Shown in pieces: positions 12,401-22,927 of a stretch of DNA of 64,000 nt. Every line of letters begins with the position of its first letter. The first letter of the stretch is position 1. The stretch lies in contig OZ024874.1 of NCBI GenBank assembly GCA_964017185.1, positions 19,638,457 through 19,702,456 of the forward strand, given 5' to 3'. The stretch is from Rugalucina vietnamica. Lineage: Eukaryota > Mollusca > Bivalvia > Lucinida > Lucinidae. The notes under the pieces were generated by a model. The model was not told the DNA's origin, searched no databases, and saw nothing but the letters and a program-made list of their open reading frames with translations. Both the position numbers and the translations under genes were made by a program.

Positions 12401-15400
12401 AATCATTAACTAAATTCTTTATGCTTTTCGTTTTCAAAATATTCCCCACCCACCTCTGATCATGTACAATTTTTAAACAGTCTATTTAAGGAAGTTTCTA
12501 AGAATTGTAATTGAAAATGACATTTATCATTACTACTCATCGATAAAAGCATTTTTATAACAAAATATAATGGCTGCGTCTATGAATATATGATACACTA
12601 GCCCCTTACATTTCCTTTGTTCAAAAACTTTCATATGCATGTGTTTTCAAAGAGGTCATTTCTATGCAGACATATAGCAGGAATTGGCTCGATATTCCTA
12701 ACAGGATTCCTGCCAGGAATCTGCTCGAAATTCCTGTCAGGATTCCTGCCAAAATTTCTGGTTCATATTCCTGGCAGGATTCCTGCCAGGAATCTGGTTC
12801 AGATTCCTGGCAGGATTCCTGCTAATTTAAATATTTCGCTCCAGATTCCACAGGGAGTCCACACTGACTCCTGTCGTAATCTTTATAAGAAAAATCAAAT
12901 AGTCAAAGGGATTCCTGCCAGGAATCTGGTCTCATTTTCCTGTGGTAATACTGCTGAGTTCCTGTTGGACAATTTCGTACGGGTAGTGAATAGCCCGGCA
13001 AGCTACGGATCTTCCGCGTTCTGTTGCGTTTGATCACGGTCGTCTCACGTCTCGTCCCGTTTCCTACGGAATACTCAACACGTTTTGTTGCGTTAAGTTA
13101 CGGTGCGCTATGGTCTTTGACGGTGTTCACCCCGTTCTACTACGTATGTCACGTTCTGTTACGGTTATCACGGCGCGTGAAGTTTATAGATATAAAATGG
13201 CATATCATGGGGTCAAATTCCTTCATATTGGAGCAGTCACTATAGTGAACAATACAGACCATACGCTGCACTATGCAATTGAAGAAGAATTACAATCCCG
13301 AACTTTCTTAATCAACTCTGCAGTCGGTTGTTGTGGAGCGCGATTGTTATTATTTCATAGGACTTATTCGTATACAAAAGGCAAAAATGTGCTTTATATT
13401 GTATGGTGTCTACGTTTCGTCCGTAGCTGACCTTGACAGACCGAAGAAACGTGTTACGCCTTGGTCAAAACGCAACTGACCGCAACAGAACGTAACAGGC
13501 CGTAATAGAACGTGCTACTAATCGTGATAGATCGTGGATAACCGTAACGTACCTTAGCGCCTCCGTGACACACCGGCTTATCACTACCACGGCGTGTTAC
13601 GGATATCGTAATAGAACGTAAGAAAACGTAACAAAACGTAATAGATCTTGAAAATCAGAGAAATATATTAACAAAACTCCACGGCACGCTGCGTTTCTAG
13701 CAAACGGGGCTGCCGGGGCCGCCGGGAACATAGTGTAAACGCAGTATAAGAGTTCCCAGCATACCTGTTTCAGGTCAATAATGCACACAGACTATTGATA
13801 ACATACACAGTCAAGGAAAAATAAAACAAGAAGAAATATTTACATTTTTCTAAAACCTCCTTAGATGAACCATTAGATGTTCATCTGTGTTCATACTTCC
13901 ATGAACAGCATTGTGTCACGCGACGTGACGTAATCCAAACTTGACGTCAAAAAACATGAATCTCGCCAATCTGATTGGACGTGGTAAACGTCGACGCCGT
14001 TCCACTGTTTGAACACACACTGTGTGTAGATACTCTGTTTGCTGGTAAATGTGACTGCCTTGGTGATTTTTCAACGAGCGATAGAAAGAAATGAATGTAA
14101 ATATAAGCAATGAGTTTAATTTTTCTGTTGTTCATGGAGCTATGAACACCAGTGGGTCGCTAGCAAAGCTTACATGAACCCCTTCGGGGTTCATTCACTT
14201 TGCACGCGACCCACTGCGGTTCATAGCTCCATGAACACCAGAAAAATGAAATTCATTTCTTAAATGAAAAACATACATACATAAAATTTCCAGTGGTACA
14301 TAAATGATGTATAGCATTGAACCTGGTATAAAACATGTTCAAGAAAGGTCAGCCTTAATAATTGGGCTGATCATCTGTTGAAACAGCCGTGATAATAAAC
14401 CTATATTGATGTTCTAGAAGATAAGTAATAATCGTAACTGATTTATCTGGCATTTTCCAGGTATGTATGAGAGAGTGTATTTGATAGGGCGATCAAATTT
14501 GGATAAACATTTTAATCTAGATAAGCTGGAGACCGTATAAAATCTTTCCACCCTTAATCCAGATTATACTTCGATGATGATAATGGGGAAGACTGTGCAA
14601 TAAAACAATTTATAAAATTATAAGATCCATTTTCTAAACTTATGGTAAATGATTGTAATCTGTATTCATTTTAGCCATTTTTTGTAGACTGTGGTGTTAA
14701 AAGTTGTCAGTTACAGTTATTTCTTTTTTGTAGTTTTGTTTAGGTTCACTTATGATATTATCAGTTGTTTTAGAGGTACCACAGGTATTGTTGTTTGATG
14801 ATCAATTCTCAATGACAATGTTTTGATGGCTGGGCCATATTTCATCAGCAGGTGCCATTTATTCAATAAACACGGATAGTACGACAGCTACTTTAGAATT
14901 TACCTCTTTAAACGTAACCTCTGTTTTTGCCATCTTCCTTCATTTATATCATAATGGTTCTTATCGTTTCAGCACTCACAGTGAGATATCTGACAGGAAG
15001 GTTTATCGGGGACTACAACTCGGAAGTTGGTAGGTTTATGTTTGCTCAAATCTGAAAGCTATATTGCATTATTTATAAAATATCAATGTACAACGTAAAT
15101 GCAATTAACATCATAGATTTGATCATAATTATTATGTCAGTGTTCAAGTTTGTTTCATATTTGTTAAGAATCATTAAGTTTTAATACCAAGGTTTGAATA
15201 AGCCATGTTTTATTCTGTTCTATTTTATTCTATTATTTGCTAGTCTATTATTAGGCTATTCTATTCTATTCTATTCTATTCTATTCTATTCTATTCTAAA
15301 TTAATATATTCTGTTCTACATTTCATCTTTGTTGTAATAAAAGGTACAAACATTGCATCACTGTATCGTTTCAGAGATGCTGTACAGTCATAACACAACA

Positions 15401-17625
15401 TTAGATGGTAAACACGTGACCATACACAGTCTAGACACTTTAGGCCAGGTAAGGTACAAGACTGCACAACCATATTCCCAAATAAAAGGAAATGGCAAAA
15501 AAATGTGTTCTAATCCGACATAGATTAAGATTTCTTTCTATTTTATACATCTTCCTGCATTTTAAATGCTACGTAATTCCATTCTACAAAAACATTGCAT
15601 GACACCATGTCATTAATCTGTTTTCGTAGGAGTCAGTCTTCGACCAATTATACCAAATGCACGAATTCTTTCTTTTGAAAAGATACGAAGGTGAAATTAG
15701 TTTCATCTGGTTGTCATTGTCACTTGAAATGTTTATCAATGAGTATGCAAGAACAAACTTTAAATCAGGATAATATTGAGTGGGGGTTTCACTGTGTTGG
15801 TAAATAATTCAGACACTTATATCGACTTCTAGAATATTCGACGGTTTACACATAAAGCTGATGACATTCCTTTTGTAAAAGAACCAGTTTAAAGCAGTTA
15901 AGAAGTACATTTCCACCCTAGTTCATTCTACCACTAGATCTGCTGTGGGACTATAAATCTAAGCAATAGCCTTTCGTTATTACTGGATCTTATAACCTAT
16001 ATAATATAAGAATCTTATATGGGGTTCTGTTCTAGATGGAAGTTTCCAACCCAAGGGATGACCGTGCTGAGCGGAACCGAGGCTCCGCCGAGGTTCCGCT
16101 CAGCACGGTCATCCCGAGGGTCGGAAACTTCCATCTAGAACAGAACACCATATTAGATTCTTTTTCTTGCACAACAACCCCCAAAATCTGGTTTATTTCA
16201 AGGTTTTGCGTATTTTTAGCCTGGGTGAGAACACCTGGGTGAGATGCAATTTTATCACCCAGGCAAAAAGTGTGGCAATTTCTGTCTGGTGTGCAAGAAT
16301 AATTATTTCACCTGCGGGTGGTGACATGCTACCAACGTTATCAAAATATTCACAAAGCTAGTTTAAAGTAAAGTATGTTCAAATGATGTTTCACGTAATT
16401 TCAGTAATGAGTTCGATGTGTTATGTCAGTCGTAATTGCTTTGTAGATCTTAAAACAGTCAAAGAATAGTTTACAATTACCATCAAAACCCGAGACTGCT
16501 GTGAGAATGATTCAATTGAGCTTAGTCAAAAAAGAAAATGTTTTCGATCGAGTCTCTAACGAGTTCTTTTTAATACAAACATTCAGCTCATTTACTGATA
16601 CCAGCCAGTTTCATTGGTATGCAAAATGGTGACACAGACAATTAACAACTAGAGCTTAAGGAACTTATGTATCTTCATTGTCCCAGTAGGTCGAAGCAGC
16701 CATTCTGTTATATCTACATGTATAGACAGGCTGAAACAAAAAAAAAATAAAGATACAATATAATACGTTTTGAAACCAATGAATCACCATTTTTGCATAT
16801 CAATAGATAAGAGATGATAACATTCTTACAAGAAGACATTTTACAACGAATAAAATACACGTAAATGAACAAAAGCTTGAAAACCATTTACTTTAATTGA
16901 TCGTGTATGTTTGTGCATCTGTGATTTTATAGTATTGGAAACATTAGCTTTACTCCAACTAGGACATCTGCGAGTGAATTCTTTTGATAACCGAAACGTT
17001 TATTTCCTATGGCGAATTTACAGGAATCGTAATTCTTTCTACTTTCATTTGTACACTGGGTAGACCTACAACTACAAATTTACTAACTATCTTGTGTGCG
17101 ATCACGTTTTACAACATAGTTGACACTATTATTTTAAATATTATCTAATAACTGCTTTATTTTCATATTCTTCTCCAGACCATAAAGGCGGATATCAGTA
17201 CCGAACAAGTCCTATGGGCAGATGGTGTGTTTCTAGTTTATGCCATAAACAATAAAGAAAGTTTTGAACTTGCTACGAGCATTCTAGAGGATATCCAACA
17301 AATGAAAAGTGGGGACCACGCTACAGTTGCATTGATAGCCAATAAAAGTGATCTTATAGACCGAAAACAGGTTTCAGATACCGAGGTTACAAGAGTGTGT
17401 GCGGAATATGGCGACGTTTTATTATTCGAGACTTCTGCCAGTGAAAGTAATTCCAGTGTTGTTGATGCCTTCATTATGGCCAGTAGACAGATTAGACTGG
17501 TTAATAAGAAAAGAGAGAAATTGACAAAGTTCATGTCGAATCCGGCAGTTGCGGCAAAGCTTCAGATACAACAGTCGTGGAAGAACTTGGAGAAGAGTTG
17601 GAGGGCACGGACTTCAACGTTGTAA
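6464..17625 (+). CDS. Ras-like small GTPase (RERG/RASL type), copy A
   Basis: Four coding exons: 6464-6602, 14973-15029, 15375-15448 and 17179-17625, all with GT..AG borders (phases 1, 1, 0), giving 238 residues. An ATG at 6461 gives one extra Met; 6464 matches the start of copies B and C. G1 is GMRGAGKT (39-46), G3 is DTLGQ (86-90), G4 is NKSD (145-148) and G5 is TSAS (175-178). Residues 47-61 (ALTVRYLTGRFIGDY) match the RERG/RASL signature. The protein ends RARTSTL with no CAAX box, as in RERG-like proteins, so no prenylation is predicted. By eye alignment, switch I has Glu64 where Ras has Thr35, and Arg41 occupies the Gly12 position. Expected role is GTP binding and membrane-proximal signalling; the partner is unknown. 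Intron 1 is 8.4 kb because of several insertions. Confidence 0.87.
6791..7187. repeat. Local tandem duplication in intron 1 of copy A
   Basis: Two diverged direct copies, about 6791-6937 and 7041-7187, share CTGCGCTATATACTCTACA and CTTCACAAAGTTTCGAGTTTG. Their offset is about 250 bases. Unit B lacks the duplicated part. No gene is seen here. Confidence 0.7.
7237..7640 (+). pseudogene. Reverse-transcriptase fragment, intron 1 of copy A
   Basis: The plus strand reads MGTNCAPFAAEMF, then with frameshifts pieces of PYFEGMVNQI and PPEL, ending near a QLIWVARSAVM-like segment. This is a degraded part of a reverse-transcriptase family with an MGTNCAPL box that is common in invertebrate genomes (recognition from memory, not a search). 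The paralogous copy in B is at 23090-23650. It is not expressed as part of the Ras gene. Confidence 0.6.
7747..7981 (+). mobile_element. AWTT-family MITE, copy 1
   Basis: A 235-bp element with imperfect terminal inverted repeats, starting GAGCCGCGACGCGAGAAAACC and ending GGTTTTCTCACGATGCGGCTC. It is flanked on both sides by ATTT (7743-7746 and 7982-7985). An internal palindrome (GATCAGCTTCGCGGTTACCG and its complement) lies near 7898-7930. The same insertion is present in unit B at 23765-23999, so it predates the A/B duplication. It has no coding capacity. Confidence 0.85.
8263..8496 (+). mobile_element. AWTT-family MITE, copy 2
   Basis: Same family as the element at 7747, with TIRs GAGCCGTCGCGTGGGAAAACC and GGTTTTCCCATGAGGCGGCTC and the same internal palindrome. 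Unit B at about 24290 has the empty site (GATACATAATTATG), so this copy inserted after the A/B duplication or was lost from B. Confidence 0.85.
9480..9700 (-). mobile_element. AWTT-family MITE, copy 3 (inside the foldback element)
   Basis: Reverse-orientation relative of the element at 7747: starts GAGCCGTCGCATGAGGAAAC and ends TTCTCACGCACAGACTC, with the AACAAAGGCGC and GATCAGC internal blocks. Its left flank (ATAA) and right flank (ATAT) do not form a clean duplication. It is nested in the core of the foldback element. Confidence 0.75.
10212..10312 (-). repeat. tRNA-derived SINE fragment (Ala-like)
   Basis: The minus strand reads an A-box-like TAGTCAAGTAGATAGC, then TCGCTTTGCAACCGAGAGG and a B-box-like CTGTTCGATTCCCG. 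This resembles a tRNA-Ala body with poor acceptor pairing, so it is a SINE head and not a working tRNA. It sits in the core of the foldback element. Confidence 0.5.
11028..11222 (-). repeat. tRNA Leu/Ser-like SINE, unit A copy
   Basis: The minus strand begins GGCGGCCCCCGTGGCCGAGT (A box), continues with a long variable-arm-like section, has a B box GGTTCGAGCCCC, and then a G-rich tail region with TTGCGGGGGTGGGAGG. The paralogous copy is at 24540-24746. The tRNA-like head has the class II look of Leu/Ser tRNAs, but insertions in the anticodon region make it a SINE rather than a tRNA gene. Confidence 0.7.
11695..13746. mobile_element. ACGT-rich foldback/TIR element with TAA target duplication
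   Basis: A 2052-bp element whose ends TACTGCGTTTACACTATG and CATAGTGTAAACGCAGTA are perfect inverted repeats. It is flanked by TAA (11692-11694 and 13747-13749), and unit B carries the empty site with one TAA (25119-25121). The arms are runs of degenerate AACGTAAC, CGTGA and AACGG units, very GC- and CpG-rich compared with the surrounding sequence. The TAA duplication is compatible with PIF/Harbinger but no transposase is present. A second inverted-repeat element is nested inside. Confidence 0.85.
11988..12986. mobile_element. Nested inverted-repeat element with TTCCTGCCAGGAA units
   Basis: Ends CTACCCGTACGAAAAATTC and AATTTCGTACGGGTAG are inverted repeats. The right half (12690-12960) holds several copies of the palindromic unit ATTCCTGGCAGGATTCCTGC; the left half has related blocks (ATTCCTGTTAGGATTCCTGC near 12150). 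It is nested within the ACGT-rich element. The target duplication is not clear. No coding sequence is supported. Confidence 0.65.
13832..14267. mobile_element. Foldback insertion with TTCATGGAGCTATGAA hairpin
   Basis: Absent from the matching place in unit B (about 25210-25225). It contains a strong inverted repeat at 14120-14247 whose arms begin TGTTCATGGAGCTATGAACA and include CAGTGGGTCGC with complement GCGACCCACTG; the loop is near CCCCTTCGGGG. A related element lies in intron 1 of copy C at 33585-33905. Non-coding. Confidence 0.7.
15215..15299. repeat. (ATTCT)n pentanucleotide repeat, intron 2 of A
   Basis: TTCTA/ATTCT repeats lie just upstream of exon 3. Related tracts occupy the same intron in B (about 26475-26590) and C (about 39440-39580), with lengths that differ between copies. 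Confidence 0.85.
15985..16310. mobile_element. Hairpin MITE insertion in intron 3 of A
   Basis: Unit B joins directly across this block (about 27380). The core 16008-16162 is one long hairpin: arms from AAGAATCTTATATGGGGTTC and its complement through TTCTAGATGGAAGTTTCC and CCGTGCTGAGCGGAACC, folding at about 16085. The rest (16163-16310) carries CACCTGGGTGAG and ATCACCCAGGC inverted pieces. Non-coding. Confidence 0.75.
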
Positions 17626-18889
17626 TACACGTTTTTGAAGAGGAAATGTAAAATTGTACATGCATTTGATATGATCTCGTTACTTTCCGAAGACTAAGTT
17701 GATTCCAGTGGGTTACTTGGCAACTTTTACAGTGTAATTTGATTTGATATATAATGTCTAGGCTCACAAATTTCGTCAAGTGACATAAGCGGCACTTTTA
17801 AATTGAAAAAAAAAATGATAGTCTTGAATAGTAGGGAAATTACTCGATTTAGTTTTTCTGAAGATGTATTTTAAAAATACTCTTAGGAGTTGTGTTTGGG
17901 CGTTAACGTGGAAATTCCTAAATAGCAAATGGAACAAGGTTTATTCTTTACGTGAAGATATGATTATTATTTTTTTCATTCAAAAAGGCGACGTTACAAG
18001 CTTTGGTAAATACGCTTCTCCAATCGATCAGAAATACCATGCTGTAAATTCTTTCTTCTACTTCTACGAATGCTTGAAAATATTCGTCAGTAGGGCTTGT
18101 CATTATATTTTATTGTGTTAATTCATGATGTTTTTCTCCTGTGAGACAGATGTAGGCCTTATGTAATTCATGATTATTTTTCTCGTAAAACCAGACTTGA
18201 ATTGATTACGTAACTCTGCTGACAGACAGCAGATAACTCTGCTGACAGACAGCAGACATGCATTTTACAAATTACATGTTTATCAATGCCATAGCTATAC
18301 CCCATCTGTTTCTAGTAAATGACTGATGTTTTAATCTCTCTACCTATGTTGCAACCTGTGTTTATTTTATTTCATTTGTTTCAAACAAGCACATAGGAAT
18401 AAACTTGGGCTCATGCAGTTGCAAATATCAATCGTTGCCAAAGTATACTTTTCGAAAAATGTTTACAAAGGAATAAAAGAAAATGCTGTCAGAATCTGTT
18501 GACATCATATGCGAGTTGGGAAATGTATACGTTCATAAATTGTGTGTATATTTCACAGCAAATCCGCAAATTATGAAACTCAAAAAATGAAAATAAAAAA
18601 AGAAAATAGAATGTCCATGAAGAATCGCAAAAATGCGTTATCCGATTCGAAGCATCCGGAGGAACGACATTTGAAACACTGCTTCAACACGCTGTCGCTG
18701 TCGAGTTGATTTATTTGCTTGCACTTGCCTTTGTCATATAGGTAGTTCTTTCTTGATCGTTACATGTAATATAACGTTTCAAAAACAGGTAATGATACAA
18801 GTATAATAGAATGTTTTGCGATGAATGAAAGAAAAGAATGTCATTGATGTGCTTCCCGATTGCAACATAGATAACATAGGTAGGGAAAT
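17626..18889. other. 3' flank/UTR of copy A
   Basis: Nearly identical to 28704-29935 over most of its length. A conserved AATAAA (18398-18403; B 29467-29472; C 42720-42725) about 770-1020 bases after the stop is a candidate poly(A) signal. The small tandem duplication CTCTGCTGACAGACAGCAGA occurs at 18215-18256. A block ending AAACAG/GTAATGATAC near 18790 is shared by all three units and looks like a splice donor, but its reading frame is not conserved. Confidence 0.5.
18398..18403 (+). terminator. Candidate poly(A) signal, copy A
   Basis: AATAAA in the context CATAGGAATAAACTTGGGC, kept at the equivalent place downstream of copies B and C. No transcript evidence is available. Confidence 0.35.
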
Positions 18890-20185
18890 CAGGAAGAATG
18901 TGCGTTATTCAAAGCTCAACATATACTCGGAAAATATTAACACCTTAAATGAATGAGCTTAGCGTCAAAGCTTCTCTCTTCACATTACTTGCTGGACGAT
19001 TCAACTGACCGGCGAGTTGTGCTTTAAATTTGCCTTTGTTTTCTTAGAACATCAGTTTGATATTCATGTTAAACAAATGTAAATGTCTGTATTACCAAGA
19101 AAACAAAGCTTCTGCGGATGAGCTTTATATACAACCAACTTGTCAGAGCCATGTGCGAATATGTGCCCTTAAATAACCATTATCTGGCCGTCTGTTGATA
19201 TACAAGTAATGTTCTTTTTTAGGCAAAGAAGTACTTTTTGTTAAAAACATGATATACCTCAAACATCATTTTGAGAAAAAAACACGTTTCAGCTGAAAAT
19301 TGTCAATTTTACAGTTGAAATAATTATGGCAGAATGTTGCAAAGAAGTATAATCTTTGTTGCTTGATTGATGTTTTTATCTCTATCTTTACCTCTTACTG
19401 CCGGCCCAAATGTCATTTATACCAGGTTTTGACGTATTTTGTAAATATTATTAGAACAATGCCAGCCATTGATGCTCTCATACTGAAGAGTATCATTAAT
19501 ATTTTACGGTTTTATTAGTCCGATCCACAATTTTGATAGTAAATTCTGGAACGTTTTTGTATATTGACACGTACGAAATACTTGCATGCACAAACTGCCA
19601 CCAGTCGGTGTGATGCTTAGTAATAGTTGGAAACAAAACGGCAACGATCGCTCATCTGAAAATCTACATATTAACAAATTTCAAATGCAGCTGAGAAAAA
19701 GTAGAAATCTTATTTCTTAGACACTCAGTAATTGCCTCTTCTGTAGATAGTAGGGGAAACATGTCTAAATTCAAACGCGAACAAGAAAAGTAAAAAGGAA
19801 ATGACAAAGGATAACAGCAGTAATTAAATTAAAAAAATGCAATTAATGTCTGCAACGAAAATTGGTCACTAAAAAGCATTTAAACATACTCGTATATAGC
19901 AAACTCAATTGCTGAGATTTTACTTTTCAATCTACGATCCTATAAAACAACTGAAAGTAACTTGTTCTTTACTTGATCCAAACCAGTTACAACATCATTA
20001 ATAAGAGGTAGAATGTTTTGTTCTGGGTCAAAACAATTCATTATATCTGGAGACTATCTAACCACTGTTTCATATTTTAGATAACAAATGCTTTCATCTA
20101 TTCTTCTCGTGTATCTTATCTTAGAATATTATTGACAGAAACTGACAGCAAAACTATTACCAAGAAAATGGTTTGCATAACGGTT
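18890..20185. other. 5' flank of unit B with relic exon
   Basis: Diverged counterpart of 1-1561 plus 4475-4735. The minus-strand relic block (19940-20116) reads RRIDESICY, then FDPEQNILP and INDVVTGL, with one in-frame stop and the same end as in A and C. No intact gene is seen. Confidence 0.5.
19940..20116 (-). pseudogene. Relic coding block in unit B, minus strand
   Basis: Counterpart of 4487-4663 and 31538-31714. The frame is the same but the stop is in a different codon (after TVVR), while the codon that is a stop in A and C is Tyr here. This suggests an intact ancestral frame that decayed differently in each copy. The family is unknown. Confidence 0.4.
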
Positions 20186-21510
20186 ACAGACGTACAGGTT
20201 ATAACTTGAATGTTATGCGACAGTCTGCATGCTTAATTTTTAACCCAGTCATGGTTGATAACTACGCTGCCTTCTTTAATTGCATGCCGGTGGGTCGGGC
20301 ATCAGACTCTATGATAGCCTCGACATAAAGCCATTCATTTTAGTTGGTTGGGACCGGAGCTTATTGTCTGTTGCTTGGCCCACCGGGGTTCAACTGGTGT
20401 TTTTCTTTTGCTCCGTTTTCAGTAAGTTATTCGGCGCCCAGGGAGCTCCAGCTTATTCAATCTGTTGAGTCCTCGTTTTTGATTCATCAGGGTAATTATC
20501 ATGATTTATTCGTTTGTCCTTAATGATTCATTGACTAGTTATTCGTTTGTCCTTGATGATTCATTGACTAGTTAGAGATTCACCACGAGGACCGAACAAC
20601 TAACTAAATGTTGTGAACCACTGCAGAAGAAGAGGGTGAGGTTAGGGCCCTGTAAAACAGTAATTTTATAAATTACTGATCTTTCCAAGGCGATACTTCT
20701 GTTGTGGTTCTAATTGTTTTGTGTTTTGGAAAAAAGGCACAAGTAGGCAAAGATCAGGAAAAGGCGCAATCAGAAAAAGATTCCCACTCCAAAAACCGAG
20801 ATGGGAAAAAACTAAATTAACAATCAGGCACTTATACCATGAAATCATTACGTAAGTCGAAAGGGCGGCAATTTTCCCAACAGGTGGCCAGGTTACCTAA
20901 ACTTAGCTAAAAATATGAAAACATACATAGGGCGCCAACAGCACAAAAATTTAAACACCAAGACATACAACGAAAGAACCACCACAGAAGTATCGCCCTC
21001 AGCTTTTGCAGTGGCTCATAATATTTAGTTAGTTCTTCGGTCCTCGTGGTGAATCTCTATCTAGTCAATGAATCATCAAGAACAAACAGATAAATCATGA
21101 AAAACATCCTGATGAATCAAAAACGAGGACTCAACAGATTCAGTAAGCTGCCCGACGATGGAGATCCCTGGGCACCGAATAACTTACTAACTCCGGAGCA
21201 AAAGTAACACACCAGTTGGACCTCGGTTGGCCAAGCAACAGACATAACAAGAAGTCGATTTTTGTGCTGTTCGAGCCTTATGTACGTTTTCATATTTAAG
21301 TTCAGTTCAGATAACTGAGTGGCCGCCTATTGGGGAATACCGCCTATTGGAGAATAGCTGCTCACTCGGCTTACTTTATGTTTTCTTGGTATAAGTACCT
21401 AAGTGTCATTTTAGTTTTTTCCCACCCCTCGGTTTATGGAGTGGGAATTTCTTTCTGATTGCGCCATTTCCTGAACATTACCTACTTGTACCTTTTTGTT
21501 GATGCCATGA
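20186..21510. mobile_element. Palindromic cluster of retroelement 3' ends
   Basis: Absent from units A and C. From 20186 the plus strand reads the C terminus of a reverse transcriptase (GYNLNVMRQSACLIFNP, FFNCMPVGRASDSM, stop near 20325) followed by its 3' UTR. From about 20715 to 21255 the same 3' UTR runs in the opposite direction (GGCAAAGATCAGGAAAAGGC ... GAGGACTCAACAGATTCAG). From about 21280 to 21503 it runs forward again, ending ACTTGTACCTTTTTG. A short direct duplication of ATTCGTTTGTCC..GACTAGTT is at 20508-20573. Confidence 0.7.
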
Positions 21511-22426
21511 AAATAACAAATAAAAGTCAGGTAAACTGCTTTTCTACAATGCTAAATGATAACTAATTTCATAAATACGTGAGTTGCTGGGGATGCTATT
21601 AGTAGCTTCATACTCCAGACGTTTGCTGAGTTGTATATCGGATTTTTTTTAAATGATATGAAATACAAAATAGTTTATTTGGTGTTTGTGGATAATGGCA
21701 TTTGTATCATTAAAGTAATTCAAATGGAATTTTCTCTAGAAATTGAGAAACGTCATGCGCATGTTAAAAACTCGGATACATTGCCTGAATTCCAACAGTA
21801 CTGTTGTTTACGGGATTGTTTATCATATCCTTGATATCGCTTAAAATTATTTTATAACGTCACCTCTAAACAAATTGTATCGTTCTATTCAAACTGCATC
21901 TTAAAGAGTATGATGCGTCATTGACATGCTGTGAAATTAATGATTGCTAAGTTGCAATAACAACAAAACAGGTTTATTCCAGGCAAGAAAAAAGAACCGT
22001 AACTGTATTCGTTATTATCATCTAAATGCACAGACAGGAAAAAGACGTGTATGTCTGCGTTATGAATTAGATATAGGAGAAAATGCTTAAGATGTTGGAT
22101 TAATAGCAGGTACATGCTGAAGTACTTTGTTGTTAAACAAAGGTAAACACCTGTATTTAAACAGACAAAAACATTGGAATAATGCGTTGATATCATTTAC
22201 AGAAATACGAATCCAGATGGAGTAATTTTCATTCTATTCTTTCCTGTGAAACATGAAAATATGTAAATATGTGAATATGGTCATATCATTATGAATTATT
22301 GAAATTATGAAGATAAAGGGAAATATACGGATTTACGGTCTTATTCCACGGTGTCGATTTGTAAATAATTAAATCAATGTACATCTGAAGAAAACTGGTA
22401 AAAACGTATGGAGGTAACAAAAAGGT

Positions 22427-22690
22427 ACAAGTAGGCAAAGATCAGGAAAAGGCGCAATCAGAAAAAGATTCCCACTCCAAAAACCGAGGTGGGAAAAAAC
22501 CAAACTAACAATCAGGTACTTATACCATGAAACATAATCGTAAGCCGAATGAGCAGCTATTTTCCCAATAGGTGGCCACTCAGTTACCTTAACTTAACTA
22601 AAAATATGAAAACATACATAAGGCGCCAACAGCACAAAAAATGTTATACACCAAGACATAAAACAAAAAGAACCACCACAGAAGATTTAA
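22427..22690 (-). mobile_element. Retroelement 3' tail inserted upstream of Ras copy B
   Basis: Contains GTAGGCAAAGATCAGGAAAA and CCCACTCCAAAAACCGAGG, the reverse of the 3' tail seen at 56630-56797 and elsewhere. Units A and C lack it. It lies about 55-320 bases upstream of the copy B start codon, so it replaces the proximal upstream region of that gene. Confidence 0.8.
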
Positions 22691-22744
22691 TACCTTGAGC
22701 TTTGTTGCATTTTATGACGTGTTTTGTGAACTAAGTGTGATACA

Positions 22745-22884
22745 ATGTCTTTCGAACTTCTGAATGGTATTCGAACCAACGGTCAAAGGAACCCCAAAGC
22801 CGCTCTGGATCAGAAGCATAGTCATCATACGACAAAAGAAATCAATATTCTGGTTCTTGGTATGAGAGGGGCAGGTAAAACAGG

Positions 22885-22927
<43 letters not shown>

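Noticed and set aside
12617..13033. 138-codon frame with repeated PGRIPARNL-like peptides
   Set aside because: Translation of palindromic TTCCTGCCAGGAA repeats inside a nested mobile element.
17238..17534. Minus-strand frames opposite exon 4 of copy A (also at 28316-28612 and 41320-41616)
   Set aside because: They are shadows of the well-supported Ras exon on the plus strand.
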